Under the pieces are notes generated by a model. It saw only the letters and a program-made list of their open reading frames with translations, ran no database searches and was not told the DNA's origin. From Streptomyces hygroscopicus subsp. hygroscopicus (GTDB taxonomy: Bacteria; Actinomycetota; Actinomycetes; Streptomycetales; Streptomycetaceae): 64,000 nucleotides of DNA. Numbering within the stretch: position 1 is the first letter of the stretch; the number at the start of each line of letters is the position of its first letter. The position numbers and the translations under genes are program-made. Location of the stretch: assembly GCF_030269125.1 (NCBI RefSeq), contig NZ_BSSM01000017.1, positions 124,001 to 188,000 on the forward strand, in the 5' to 3' direction. Positions 15,277 through 23,228 of this stretch are shown piece by piece.

Positions 15277-15926
15277 TGGGTGACGGCAGGACCAAACGGA
15301 TGCCGAGGGTGGAGCGCGAGCGGCAGATGCTCGACGCCGCCGTGGAGGTCATCGCCCGGCACGGGTACACGGCCGCGTCGATGGACGAGATCGCCGAACT
15401 GGCGGGTGTCTCCAAGCCGTTGGTCTACCTCTACCTCAACTCCAAGGACGACCTCTTCACCGCGTGCATCCGCCGCGAGGCCGCCGCCCTGACCGAGGCC
15501 GTCCGCGCGGCGGTCCGCCCCTGTCTCCCCGCAGACCGCCAACTCTGGGACGGTGTCCAGGCGTTCTTCGCCTACACCGCCGAACACCCCGACGGCTGGA
15601 CCGTCCTCCACCTCCAAGCCCGCACCCACGGCCCGCGCTTCGCGGCCGAGGCCGACGCCATGCGCGCGGAGATGACCGCCTTCGTCACCCGCCTGATCGC
15701 CTCCGCCGCCCAGGAGTCCACCCACTCCCGCGACCTCCCCGCCGCCGAGATCGAGGGCCTCGCGATGGCCCTGATCGGCGCGGCGGAGTCCCTCGCGGAC
15801 TGGGCCAACACGACCGAGGGCATCACCGCCCCGCAGGCCGCCGCCACCCTGATGAACTTCGCCTGGTCCGGCCTGGGCGACCTGATGTCGGGCAACCGCT
15901 GGGCGACCCCGGTCGGCCTGGCCTGA
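15276..15926 (+). CDS. TetR/AcrR family transcriptional regulator
   Basis: 216-aa repressor with a clear TetR_N domain: RERQMLDAAVEVIARHGY then IAELAGVSKPLVYLYLNSKDDL (residues about 34-56). The C-terminal ligand domain is generic. The neighbouring MaoC hydratase and acyl-CoA synthetase, with two palindromes between them at 17319-17349, make fatty-acid or acyl-CoA control an attractive but unproven guess. The transcript is probably leaderless. The gene is followed by a broken hydrolase. Confidence 0.88.
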   Translation: MGDGRTKRMPRVERERQMLDAAVEVIARHGYTAASMDEIAELAGVSKPLVYLYLNSKDDLFTACIRREAAALTEAVRAAVRPCLPADRQLWDGVQAFFAYTAEHPDGWTVLHLQARTHGPRFAAEADAMRAEMTAFVTRLIASAAQESTHSRDLPAAEIEGLAMALIGAAESLADWANTTEGITAPQAAATLMNFAWSGLGDLMSGNRWATPVGLA

Positions 15927-16070
15927 GACGGACCCCGCGCGCGGTCGGCGGCGAGCGGGCGTCGCGCGGCGGATTCCCGGGGGCCGGCCACACCCCGACC
16001 TGATGATCCGGAGCGGTGGTGAGCCGCGGGCGCGTGCCTCGCCGCCGCGGCCGACGAGAGGGAGAAGCCC

Positions 16071-16373
16071 ATGGCGACGTTCGTCCTCGTGCCCGGTGGC
16101 CGGCACGGCTCGTGGTCGTTCGAGGCGGTGGTACCGCTGCGGGAGCGCGCCGGTCACACCGTGGATCGCGCTCACCTCACCGGCGCCACGCTGGTCGGCC
16201 ACAGCTACGGCGGGATGGTGATCGCCGCCGCCGACCGCGCCCGCGGACGGGTCTCCCGCCTCGTGCACCTCGACGCCTAGGTGCCGCGCGACGGCGAGTC
16301 GTGCTGGTGGTCGACCACCGAGCGCTACCGGCAGGCGTTCATCGCCGGCGGCGCGATCCCAGGGCCGACCTCC
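16071..16373 (+). pseudogene. Alpha/beta hydrolase pseudogene (internal deletion and in-frame stop)
   Basis: The first 69 codons read MATFVLVPGGRHGSWSFEAV, then AGHTVDRAHLTGATLVGHSY with GGM following: the start strand and the GHSYGG nucleophile elbow of an esterase-type alpha/beta hydrolase. About 30-40 residues that normally separate them are missing. A TAG at 16278-16280 interrupts at HLDA, yet the same frame continues VPRDGESCWWSTTERYR, the expected next block of this family (usually DAFVPADGES). So a Phe-type codon became a stop after an internal deletion. The ribosome site GGGAGAAG is still good. After about 16373 the match ends. No functional enzyme can be made; the catalytic Asp and His regions are absent. 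Confidence 0.8.
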
Positions 16374-16445
16374 CCCAGCCGCCGGCAGCCTCCCCGTACG
16401 CCGGGCCGCCGGACAGGTCCTGCGCGGGCCGGGTCCCGGCAGGCC

Positions 16446-17291
16446 CTACGGCGCCTCGCTCACCGTTCCGGACAGGTGCAGGCGGTCCCCGGCGCCGCGC
16501 AGTTCGAACCCGCGGCCCCGCGATCCGTACCGCACCACTCCCGGCAACGGCACCGGCGCCCGGAACTCCACCCGGACCAGGGAACCGTCGGACACCTCCC
16601 CGTACGCCGCCACGCACCGGGCCGCCGTCCACATGCCGTGCGCGATCGCCCGGCGGAAGCCGAAGAGGCGGGCCGTGAGGGCGGTGAGGTGGATGGGGTT
16701 GCGGTCGCCCGAGACGGAGGCGTAGGCGCGGCCGAGGTTCCCGGGCACCTCCCACTCCTGGCGGCGGGGGAGGGGGCTCGCCCGCTCCGGGGGCGACGCG
16801 CGCGTGCCCTCACCCGCCGTCCGGTGCCGGGACAGGTACGTGCTGCGGGACTCCCACACCGGTTTCCCCGCCAGCCGTGCCTCCGTCACCACCGTCGCCT
16901 CCGTTCCTCGGCGGTGCGGGGCCAATCCCGATACGTACACCGTGAGTTCGTACGACCCCGAGACCGGCAGCGCCGCATGGCGCACGATCTCGATCGACGT
17001 GTGCACCAGCCCCGGCAGGGGGAGGGGGAAGTCGCGCGCGCCGAGCAGCCGCATGGCCAGCGGGAAGGCGAGGACATGGGGGTAGGGGAGGGGCAGGGTG
17101 GCGGCCGGGGCGGGAAAGGCGCACAGGCGGGAGTAGGCCGAGAGGCGGGAGCCGTCGGCGCGGGCGTCCCGCAGGACCAGGCGGGTGCGGGCGTACGGCG
17201 CCCCCGGCGACGGCCGTTTGCGCAGGGAGCGCACCGCGCCACCCAGCAGGACCGGAAGCAGGGCCGGCGGTTTGTCGAGGACGGTCGACAT
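16446..17291 (-). CDS. MaoC-family hot-dog hydratase/dehydratase
   Basis: 281-aa protein with a double hot-dog layout. The C-terminal half carries the hydratase-2 motif YASVSGDRNPIHLTALTARL followed by FGFRRAIAHGMW (about residues 185-215), with the catalytic Asp and His. The likely role is (R)-specific hydration of enoyl thioesters or a related step in fatty acid or polyketide metabolism. Start ATG 17291 has GGGGGA 5 nt upstream. The 270-bp gap to the divergent acyl-CoA synthetase holds two palindromes immediately upstream of this gene. The pair and the nearby TetR suggest a small lipid-metabolism regulon. Confidence 0.88.
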   Translation of the reverse strand: MSTVLDKPPALLPVLLGGAVRSLRKRPSPGAPYARTRLVLRDARADGSRLSAYSRLCAFPAPAATLPLPYPHVLAFPLAMRLLGARDFPLPLPGLVHTSIEIVRHAALPVSGSYELTVYVSGLAPHRRGTEATVVTEARLAGKPVWESRSTYLSRHRTAGEGTRASPPERASPLPRRQEWEVPGNLGRAYASVSGDRNPIHLTALTARLFGFRRAIAHGMWTAARCVAAYGEVSDGSLVRVEFRAPVPLPGVVRYGSRGRGFELRGAGDRLHLSGTVSEAP

Positions 17292-17318
17292 CAAATCCCC
17301 CGGAGACGGGAACAATTT

Positions 17319-17336
17319 CTTTACGCGGTAGTAAAG
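17319..17336. promoter_or_regulatory. Palindromic operator candidate CTTTAC-N6-GTAAAG
   Basis: Perfect 6-bp half sites CTTTAC (17319-17324) and GTAAAG (17331-17336) stand 28 bp upstream of the MaoC start. They are AT-rich in a GC-rich gap. The size and spacing suit a TetR-type dimer. A second palindrome abuts at 17337. Confidence 0.6.
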
Positions 17337-17349
17337 TTACCGTAGGTAA
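17337..17349. promoter_or_regulatory. Palindromic operator candidate TTACC-GTA-GGTAA
   Basis: TTACC (17337-17341) and GGTAA (17345-17349) form a perfect palindrome directly next to the one at 17319-17336. Together they make a double operator-like block of 31 bp between the MaoC gene and the divergent acyl-CoA synthetase. Confidence 0.55.
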
Positions 17350-17561
17350 GCACAGGTGGGCCAGTGACGGAAGCTGCGACCGCCCGGCGCGACCCGTCCC
17401 CGGACCACCCCCGGACCACCTCCGGACCGTCCCCGGAACCGCACGAAGCCCCCACAACGGGCCCGTACGATCACTCGCCTGACCGGCGGTAACCCCTCAG
17501 CTCGTTCGCCGCGCGCCCCGGCCGCCGGTGATCGCCTCGCCGTACGCCCGAGGAGCCGCAC

Positions 17562-19490
17562 GTGTCCCCCCACCACCCCCTCGACCCCCCTGTGTCCGCC
17601 GTGGATTACGACGGCGTACCGGTACTCGTCGCCCCCGGGACACGGCGGCTCGACGGAGCCGTACGGGAAGTGGTCGTACCGCCCTTCGCGGCGCCGGTGA
17701 CCCATGGGTCGCTGGCCGACCTGCCGTTCGACAACGCCGCCGAGGACCCGGGCGCGGTCGTCCTCAGCCGCAGGCTCCCCGGCGGCCACTGGAAGGACAT
17801 CACCGCCGCGCGGTTCGCCGAGGAGGCGCTGGCGGCGGCCAAGGGGCTGATCGCGGAGGGGCTCGTACCCGGAGACCGGATCGCGATCATGGCGCGCACG
17901 ACGTACGAGTGGACGCTGCTCGACTTCGCCGCGTGGGCCGCGGGGCTCGTCACCGTCCCCGTCTATCCCACCTCCTCCGTCTTCCAGACCCGGTGGATCC
18001 TGCACGACTCCGGCGCCGTCGCCCTCGTGACGGAGACGGCCGCCCAGGCCGCCGCGCTCGGACCCGAGCTGCAACACCTGCCCGGTCTGCGGCACTTGTG
18101 GGTCATGGAGAAGGGGCACGTGGAGCGGCTCGCCGACGCGGGGGTGACCGTGCCCGAGGGGGAGATCGGGGTGCGGCGCGGCATGCTCGGGCCCGACACC
18201 CTCGCCACGCTCGTCTACACCTCCGGCACCACCGGCCGCCCCAAGGGCTGCGCCCTCTCGCACGGCAACTTCTTCGCCGAGGTCGACAACGCGATCGAAC
18301 TCCTCCACCCCGTCTTCAAGCAGCACGACAACGACCCCTCCGTGCTGCTCTTCCTCCCCCTCTCGCACGTCTTCGGGCGCATGGTCGCCATCGCCTGCGT
18401 CCGCGCCCGCGTCCGCCTCGGACACGCACCCAGCCTCAGGGCCGACGACCTGCTGCCCGACCTCGCCGCCTTCCGGCCCACCTGTCTGCTCACCATCCCC
18501 TACATGCTGGAGAAGATCTTCAACTCCGCGCGCGCGAAGGCCGAGTCGGGCGGCCGGGGTGCCGCCTTCGACCGCGCCGCCGCCGTCGCCCGGCGCTACG
18601 GCGAGGCGCTCCAGGCCCGCCAGGCGGGCACCGGCGGCGGGCCCGGCCGCGCGCTCAAGACCCAGCGCGGCTTCTACGACCCGCTCGTCTACCGCCGCAT
18701 CCGCGCCGCGATGGGCGGCCGTGTCCGGCACGTCATCTGCGGCGGCTCGCCGCTCGGGCGCGGTCTCGCCGCGTTCTACGCCGGGGCGGGCATCGGGATC
18801 TACGAGGGGTACGGCCTCACGGAGACCACCGGCGCCACCACCGTCACGCCGCCGCTCAAGCCCCGTCTGGGCACTGTGGGCTGGCCGCTGCCCGGCACCC
18901 GGGTGCGGATCGCCGCCGACGGGGAGATCCTGATCGCCGGCGACCATGTGCTGCGCGGCTACTGGGACCCGCAGGCCGGCGGCGTCGTCCCCGCCACCCG
19001 CGACGGCTGGCTGCACACGGGGGACCTGGGCGAGCTGGACGACGAGGGCTACCTCACCATCACCGGGCGCAAGAAGGAACTCCTCATCACCTCCGGCGGC
19101 AAGTCGGTCGCCCCCGCCCCGCTGGAGAACTGGCTGCGCCAACACCCCCTGATCTCCCAGGTGATGCTCGTCGGCGACGACCGCCCCTACGTCGCCGCCC
19201 TCCTCACGCTCGACCCCGACGGCATCGTCCACTGGCGGCAGATGAACGGCAGGCACCCGGTACCACCCGAACTGATCGCGGACGACCTGGAGTTGCGGAC
19301 CCTCCTCCAGCGCGCCGTCGACGACGCCAACCGCCTCGTCTCCCGCCCCGAGTCCATCCGCCGCTTCACCGTCCTCCCCGTCGACTTCACGGAGGAGGCA
19401 GGGCACCTCACCCCCTCCCTGAAGCTCCGGCGACGGCAGATCCTGGCGGACTTCGCCCGAGAGGTGGAGGGGCTGTACGAGGGGGCGTGA
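17562..19490 (+). CDS. Long-chain fatty-acid-CoA ligase (AMP-binding)
   Basis: 642-aa adenylate-forming enzyme converting fatty acid, ATP and CoA to acyl-CoA. The P-loop motif YTSGTTGRPKG lies near residue 217, the YGLTETTG (A5) motif near 423, the HTGD (A7) motif near 488, and GRKKELLITSGGKSVAP (A8/A10 region) near 503-519. This spacing matches the FAA1/FadD15-like bacterial long-chain ligases of about 600 aa. GTG 17562 has AGGAG 7 nt upstream. It is divergent from the MaoC hydratase, sharing the palindromic control region. The N-terminal 40 residues are an extra Pro-rich segment. Confidence 0.92.
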   Translation: MSPHHPLDPPVSAVDYDGVPVLVAPGTRRLDGAVREVVVPPFAAPVTHGSLADLPFDNAAEDPGAVVLSRRLPGGHWKDITAARFAEEALAAAKGLIAEGLVPGDRIAIMARTTYEWTLLDFAAWAAGLVTVPVYPTSSVFQTRWILHDSGAVALVTETAAQAAALGPELQHLPGLRHLWVMEKGHVERLADAGVTVPEGEIGVRRGMLGPDTLATLVYTSGTTGRPKGCALSHGNFFAEVDNAIELLHPVFKQHDNDPSVLLFLPLSHVFGRMVAIACVRARVRLGHAPSLRADDLLPDLAAFRPTCLLTIPYMLEKIFNSARAKAESGGRGAAFDRAAAVARRYGEALQARQAGTGGGPGRALKTQRGFYDPLVYRRIRAAMGGRVRHVICGGSPLGRGLAAFYAGAGIGIYEGYGLTETTGATTVTPPLKPRLGTVGWPLPGTRVRIAADGEILIAGDHVLRGYWDPQAGGVVPATRDGWLHTGDLGELDDEGYLTITGRKKELLITSGGKSVAPAPLENWLRQHPLISQVMLVGDDRPYVAALLTLDPDGIVHWRQMNGRHPVPPELIADDLELRTLLQRAVDDANRLVSRPESIRRFTVLPVDFTEEAGHLTPSLKLRRRQILADFAREVEGLYEGA

Positions 19491-19696
19491 GCGGGGCACC
19501 GGCCCCCCGCGGTGGCGAAATCGCCGCCAACGCGCCTTTTCTCGACGGTACTTGGCAGGAGCTTTGCTGTGAAAACCCGGTAGTCGGGTGACAACGGGCC
19601 GCGGTTTGACTGCACACTGACAAGCACGGGGCGCACGTTCCCCCCACTGGTGGCCGCCAGTCACGTCTGCACCGCGAGTCCGCGAGAAGGAGCAGC

Positions 19697-20458
19697 ATGT
19701 CTGCAACGATCCGCCTCACCGCCGCCACAGCCGTAGCCGCCGCCGTCCTGTCCGCGCTGGCGACCTCCCCCGCGGCGGCCGTCGCCGCGCCGGCGCTGCG
19801 CATGACCCCGGTCAGCGGGCACATCAGCAGCCACCACCTGGTTGGCGGCATCAGGAACAGCACCAGCTCCAACTGGGCCGGCTACGCCGCGACCGGCACG
19901 ACGTTCACCAGCGTCTCCGCGAGCTGGGTGCAGCCGGCGGTCAGCTGCTCCAGCGCGACCACGTACTCCTCGTTCTGGGTCGGCATCGACGGTGACGGCA
20001 GCAACTCGGTGGAGCAGACGGGCACCGAGGCGGACTGCTCCGGCGGCCGGGCGGTCTACTCGTCCTGGTACGAGATGTACCCGGCTTACCCCGTCAACTA
20101 CAGCAACACGGTGAGCGCCGGCGACCACTTCACCGCCACCGTCAGCCGCAGCGGCAGCACGTACACGCTCACCCTCTCGGACACCACCAGGGGCTGGACG
20201 AAGACCACCACGAAGACGCAGAGCGGCCTGTCCAACGCCTCCGCCGAGGTCATCGCCGAGGCACCGTCCAGCTCCACCGGTGTGCTGCCGCTGTCGAACT
20301 TCGGCACCGCGAGCTTCACCGGCGCCACGGCCAACGGCCAGGCGATCGGCAACTACTCGCCCGACAAGATCGACATGGCCTCGGGCAGCACCACCAAGGC
20401 CACGACCTCCTCGCTGAGCGGCGGGGAGAACTTCTCGGTCACCTACAACCACAGCTGA
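19697..20458 (+). CDS. Secreted G1-family (eqolisin) glutamic endopeptidase
   Basis: 253-aa exported protease. A Sec signal peptide of about 30 residues ends near ATSPAAAVAAP, followed by a short propeptide. The mature domain has the G1 signatures: SSNWAGYAA near 57, FWVGIDGDGSNSVEQTGTE with the catalytic Gln107, and SNASAEVIAEAPS with the catalytic Glu (probably Glu184). These proteases use a Gln/Glu pair, act at acid pH, and were first known from fungi. The ribosome site GAAGGAG precedes ATG 19697. It is monocistronic, with a 206-bp upstream region containing a TTGACT element at about 19606 and a small hairpin near 19577. A strong terminator separates it from the converging HATPase gene. 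Confidence 0.92.
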   Translation: MSATIRLTAATAVAAAVLSALATSPAAAVAAPALRMTPVSGHISSHHLVGGIRNSTSSNWAGYAATGTTFTSVSASWVQPAVSCSSATTYSSFWVGIDGDGSNSVEQTGTEADCSGGRAVYSSWYEMYPAYPVNYSNTVSAGDHFTATVSRSGSTYTLTLSDTTRGWTKTTTKTQSGLSNASAEVIAEAPSSSTGVLPLSNFGTASFTGATANGQAIGNYSPDKIDMASGSTTKATTSSLSGGENFSVTYNHS

Positions 20459-20474
20459 GCCGCGGCTCGCTCCG

Positions 20475-20517
20475 GCGGGGCGGTCCCGGGCGCTACGGCG
20501 TCCCGGGGCCGCCCCGC
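20475..20517. terminator. Bidirectional terminator between G1 protease and HATPase genes
   Basis: Arms at 20475-20490 (GCGGGGCGGTCCCGGG) and 20502-20517 (CCCGGGGCCGCCCCGC) pair over 16 bp with one T-G wobble. The right arm lies inside the 3' end of the leftward HATPase gene. Confidence 0.7.
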
Positions 20518-20945
20518 TTTCCGGGTGACAGCGGGATCTCGGCCCACACCGTCTTGCCCACGACGCGCTCGCGCACGCCCCAGGTCCGGGCGAGGGCGTC
20601 CACGACGATCAGGCCGCGGCCGTGTTCGTCCCCCGGGGCGGCGCGGAGCACCTTCAGGGGCCGGTCGCCCCGGGTGTCGCTCACCTCGATGCGCAGCGTG
20701 TCCTCCTCGGGCAGGAGCGTCAGCCTCAGCTCGAAGTCCCGGCCGGGTACGCGACCGTGGGTGACGGCGTTGGTCGCGAGTTCGGAGACGAGGAGCTGGG
20801 CGGTGTTGTTCAGCGGTCCGTCGTAGCAGTAGCCCCAGTTGTCGAGCGAGGTTCCGGTGAGCCGCCGGGCCAGTCGGGCGCCGCGGGGAGTGGCGCTGAG
20901 CCGCTGGACCAACTCTTTCAGGGGGGTGGAGATTTCCGGATTCAC
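20493..20945 (-). CDS. HATPase_c anti-sigma-factor-like ATP-binding protein
   Basis: 150-aa GHKL ATPase domain without other modules, like the many Streptomyces RsbW/SpoIIAB-type proteins. N box: LLVSELATNAVTHG (about 51-64). G1 box: IEVSDTRGDRP. G2 box: GDEHGRGLIVV. Such proteins usually bind an anti-anti-sigma factor, sigma factor or regulator. It is divergent from an XRE/DUF5753 gene followed by a DUF397 gene, a combination repeated in Streptomyces (the whiJ-type arrangement). GTG 20945 lacks a strong ribosome site. A physical partnership with those neighbours is inferred from context only. Confidence 0.87.
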   Translation of the reverse strand: MNPEISTPLKELVQRLSATPRGARLARRLTGTSLDNWGYCYDGPLNNTAQLLVSELATNAVTHGRVPGRDFELRLTLLPEEDTLRIEVSDTRGDRPLKVLRAAPGDEHGRGLIVVDALARTWGVRERVVGKTVWAEIPLSPGKRGGPGTP

Positions 20946-21053
20946 ATCACCGAGCGTGGCCGGTCCTCCCTACGCTGACCAGGAGAAACCCGGCGACTCT
21001 GCGTAGTCGTACGGATGCGAGTCGGCGCGTGTACGGAATGGGCGGAGGGCGGA

Positions 21054-21917
21054 GTGGTAGCGGAGCAGGAGCGGCGGCCGGAGACACCTGGTGAGGAAAA
21101 CGGGGCGGCGGGTGTCTTCGCCATGGTGGGCAGGCAGTTGAAGCTACTGCGGGAGCGGGCGGGGCTCAGCCAGTCGGAGTTCGGGGCACTGGTCGGCTAC
21201 GGCCCGGATCAGATCTCGGCCATGGAGCGGGGAGTACGGACCCCGAGGCCGGAGTTCCTGATCAAGGCGGACCCGATCCTCGGCGCCAGCAGGATGCTGA
21301 TCGCGGTCATCCCCGACGTGGAGGAGGCGATGACCAGGGCACGGACGCGGCATCCCGAGTGGTACCGGGACTATGCGGGTCTGGAGGCGCAGGCGGTATC
21401 CCTGCACGACTACAGCACGATGGGTGTACTCGGCTTGTTGCAGACCGAGGAGTACGCCAGTGCGGTCTTCATGCAGAGGTACCCGCCCCTTGACGAGGAG
21501 ACGATCGAGAAGCGGGTGGCCGACCGACTCTCGCGACAGCAGATCTTCGAGCGGTGGCCACTGCCGGAGTTCAGCTTCGTCATGGAGCAGGCGGTCCTGG
21601 CGCGACCGATCGGCGGCCCCGAGGTGCACAAGGGGCAGCTTCGCCACCTGCTGCACATCGGCCGCATGCGCAACGTGCAGTTGCAGGTGATGCCCACCGG
21701 CCGGGTCGAACACCCGTGCCTGGACAACTCCTTCACCTTGCTCACGCCGAAGGGTAAGGACCAGGTTGGTTACATGGAGAGCCATGGATACCCGCGTCTG
21801 ATCACCGAGCGTGAAGAGGTCCGCACCCTGGCCGCTCGCTATGGAATCATCCGGGCTCAGGCCCTTAACCCCCGCGAGTCCCTGGAGCTGATCGAGGAGA
21901 TGCTGGAAGAGCGATGA
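21054..21917 (+). CDS. XRE-family regulator with DUF5753 (whiJ-like)
   Basis: 287-aa protein. The helix-turn-helix (LKLLRERAGLSQSEFGALVG, then YGPDQISAMERGVRTP) is at about residues 28-64, and the rest is the DUF5753 sensor-like domain (HDYSTMGVLGLLQTEEYA, MEQAVLARPIGG, QLQVMPTGRVEHP). This is the architecture of WhiJ and many paralogues that control development and antibiotic synthesis with small DUF397 partners. I favour GTG 21054, with GGAGGG 4-5 nt upstream, over ATG 21015. Its stop overlaps the DUF397 start as ATGA, so the two are coupled. The HATPase gene is divergent from a shared 108-bp region. Confidence 0.88.
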   Translation: MVAEQERRPETPGEENGAAGVFAMVGRQLKLLRERAGLSQSEFGALVGYGPDQISAMERGVRTPRPEFLIKADPILGASRMLIAVIPDVEEAMTRARTRHPEWYRDYAGLEAQAVSLHDYSTMGVLGLLQTEEYASAVFMQRYPPLDEETIEKRVADRLSRQQIFERWPLPEFSFVMEQAVLARPIGGPEVHKGQLRHLLHIGRMRNVQLQVMPTGRVEHPCLDNSFTLLTPKGKDQVGYMESHGYPRLITEREEVRTLAARYGIIRAQALNPRESLELIEEMLEER

Positions 21918-22159
21918 CTTCACAGACGAACTGGTTCAAGTCCAGCTACAGCAGCGGTGAGGGAGGCCAGTGCCTTGAAGCCGCGTACGCCTGGCGCAAA
22001 TCGAGCTACAGCGGCGGCGAAGGCGGCGATTGCGTCGAGGTCGCCTCGCACCCCACCGCCATCCACGTCCGCGACTCCAAGCAGCCCGCCGCGCACCTCA
22101 CCATCCGCCCCGCCACCTGGGCATCCTTCCTCGCAGTTGCCCAAGTGCAAGCAAGGTGA
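21914..22159 (+). CDS. DUF397 protein with duplicated N-terminal motif
   Basis: 81-aa partner of the upstream XRE/DUF5753 regulator. The DUF397 hallmark W-[FR]-K-SSYS-x-GEGG-x-C-[LV]-E occurs twice: NWFKSSYSSGEGGQCLEAA at residues 6-24 and AWRKSSYSGGEGGDCVEVA at 26-44. The usual tail follows (IHVRDSKQPAAHLTI..TWASFLA). A normal DUF397 of about 60-65 aa has one copy, so this looks like an internal tandem duplication of about 20 codons. ATGA overlap with the regulator gene implies stoichiometric expression. Known WhiJ-type systems suggest it modulates DNA binding by its partner. Confidence 0.88.
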   Translation: MTSQTNWFKSSYSSGEGGQCLEAAYAWRKSSYSGGEGGDCVEVASHPTAIHVRDSKQPAAHLTIRPATWASFLAVAQVQAR

Positions 22160-22244
22160 GTCATTGACGGGTCGGTGGGGCGGTGGGGCGAGTACCGTAC
22201 GGGGCGTGCCGTGCGCAACCAACCGCTGGGGAATCGTCCGGGAC

Positions 22245-22257
22245 CGGATCGGTAACG
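22245..22257 (+). promoter_or_regulatory. Shared motif CGGATCGGTAACG, copy 1
   Basis: This 13-mer lies 54 bp before the ATP-grasp-like gene and is repeated exactly at 23131-23143, before the SARP gene. Both copies are preceded by CTGGGGAA. A common activator or sigma-factor site is suggested. Confidence 0.45.
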
Positions 22258-22311
22258 CCCGCTCGTAGCCTGCCTTTCCACCCTCGCCGACTTCGTCATC
22301 CGAGCAGAGGT

Positions 22312-23115
22312 ATGAAAGAAGACAACGACGTCAGCCGGATCTTTCTGCTGAACCCGGACCCGCGCCTCCTCAGCGAGGCACACCGGTCCGGTGTGCAAGT
22401 GCGCTCGGCTCGCGTCGACCCGCACGACGAGTCCGCGCTGCGGCCCCTCCTGGAGGAGGCCGCGGCCGCCGGGCTCTTCGTCAATCCCGCGCGCGCCCTG
22501 CGACTGCTCGCGGCCCCGGACGCCGTACAGCGCCTGGTCAGGGACAACCGGCTGTCGCCGGACGCCGGCGCGGTCTGCGGCGCGCCCCGGCTGACCGTGG
22601 AGACGCTGACCGTGCACGGGATGCACCAGACCGTGGGGATCACGGCCCGGACGCGGTACGGTCTGCTCTCCCCGGCCCCGCTGACGGAGGACACCGCGGC
22701 GGAGGTACGGGCCGTGGTGACCGCGCTGCTGGACCTGACCGGGTACCAGTACGGACCCGCCCACACCGGCGTCACCCTCACCCGGCGGGGCCCGGTGATC
22801 ACCGGCTGCCGGGCGGGCCTCGCGGACGATCCGATTCCGGAACTGCTGAGGACGGCGGGGGGATTCGATCTCGCCGCCGGAGCCGTGCGGGTCTTGGCCG
22901 GAAAGCTCGTGGAGGCGGTACGGCCGGAAAGGTTCGCCGCGGCGGTGGAATCCAGCCGGCCGCCGGGTTCCGCGGCCATGCTGCCGGATGTCCGGTTCGT
23001 GCCGGCCCCCGGAGCCCGCTGCCCCGGGCACCTCGTGGTATGGGCCGACTCCCCGGCGGGCGCGGCCCAGCGGGTCACCTCGCTCGGCGCGCTCGGCGCG
23101 GGCGAGGCGAGCTGA
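22312..23115 (+). CDS. Degenerate ATP-grasp-like protein of unknown function
   Basis: 267-aa protein that I read as a shortened ATP-grasp fold. RALRLLAAPDAVQRLVRDNR resembles the pre-domain preceding the ATP-binding lobe. TVETLTVHGMHQTVGITART resembles the family's (S)VE block and following strand, and LTGYQYGPAHTGVTLTRRGP, then VITGCRAGLADDPIPELL, resembles the C-terminal GPAHTE..EINPRLGGD block. The catalytic Glu/Asn residues of that block are replaced (HTG for HTE, TGCRAG for E-NPR-GG). The lobe that clamps ATP is largely missing, so catalysis is doubtful. Start ATG 22312 is uncertain because the AGAGG upstream is too close. It shares an upstream motif with the SARP gene that follows. Confidence 0.65.
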   Translation: MKEDNDVSRIFLLNPDPRLLSEAHRSGVQVRSARVDPHDESALRPLLEEAAAAGLFVNPARALRLLAAPDAVQRLVRDNRLSPDAGAVCGAPRLTVETLTVHGMHQTVGITARTRYGLLSPAPLTEDTAAEVRAVVTALLDLTGYQYGPAHTGVTLTRRGPVITGCRAGLADDPIPELLRTAGGFDLAAGAVRVLAGKLVEAVRPERFAAAVESSRPPGSAAMLPDVRFVPAPGARCPGHLVVWADSPAGAAQRVTSLGALGAGEAS

Positions 23116-23130
23116 CCGCGGCCTGGGGAA

Positions 23131-23143
23131 CGGATCGGTAACG
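23131..23143 (+). promoter_or_regulatory. Shared motif CGGATCGGTAACG, copy 2
   Basis: Exact copy of the 13-mer at 22245-22257, 86 bp upstream of the SARP start codon. The preceding CTGGGGAA is also shared, here directly adjoining and there separated by 11 bp. Confidence 0.45.
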
Positions 23144-23228
23144 AACCGGTACCAGTCCGTCCCACTGTTGATACGTCGCCGGAAGAAGGACGACGACGCC
23201 AGCGACGTCAACAGGAGGCGGAGCAAGG

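Noticed and set aside
22241..22271. ECF sigma-factor promoter (GGGAC...CGTAG) for the ATP-grasp relic
   Set aside because: Spacing of 19 bp is outside the usual 16-17 and the second copy of the motif lacks a matching -10.
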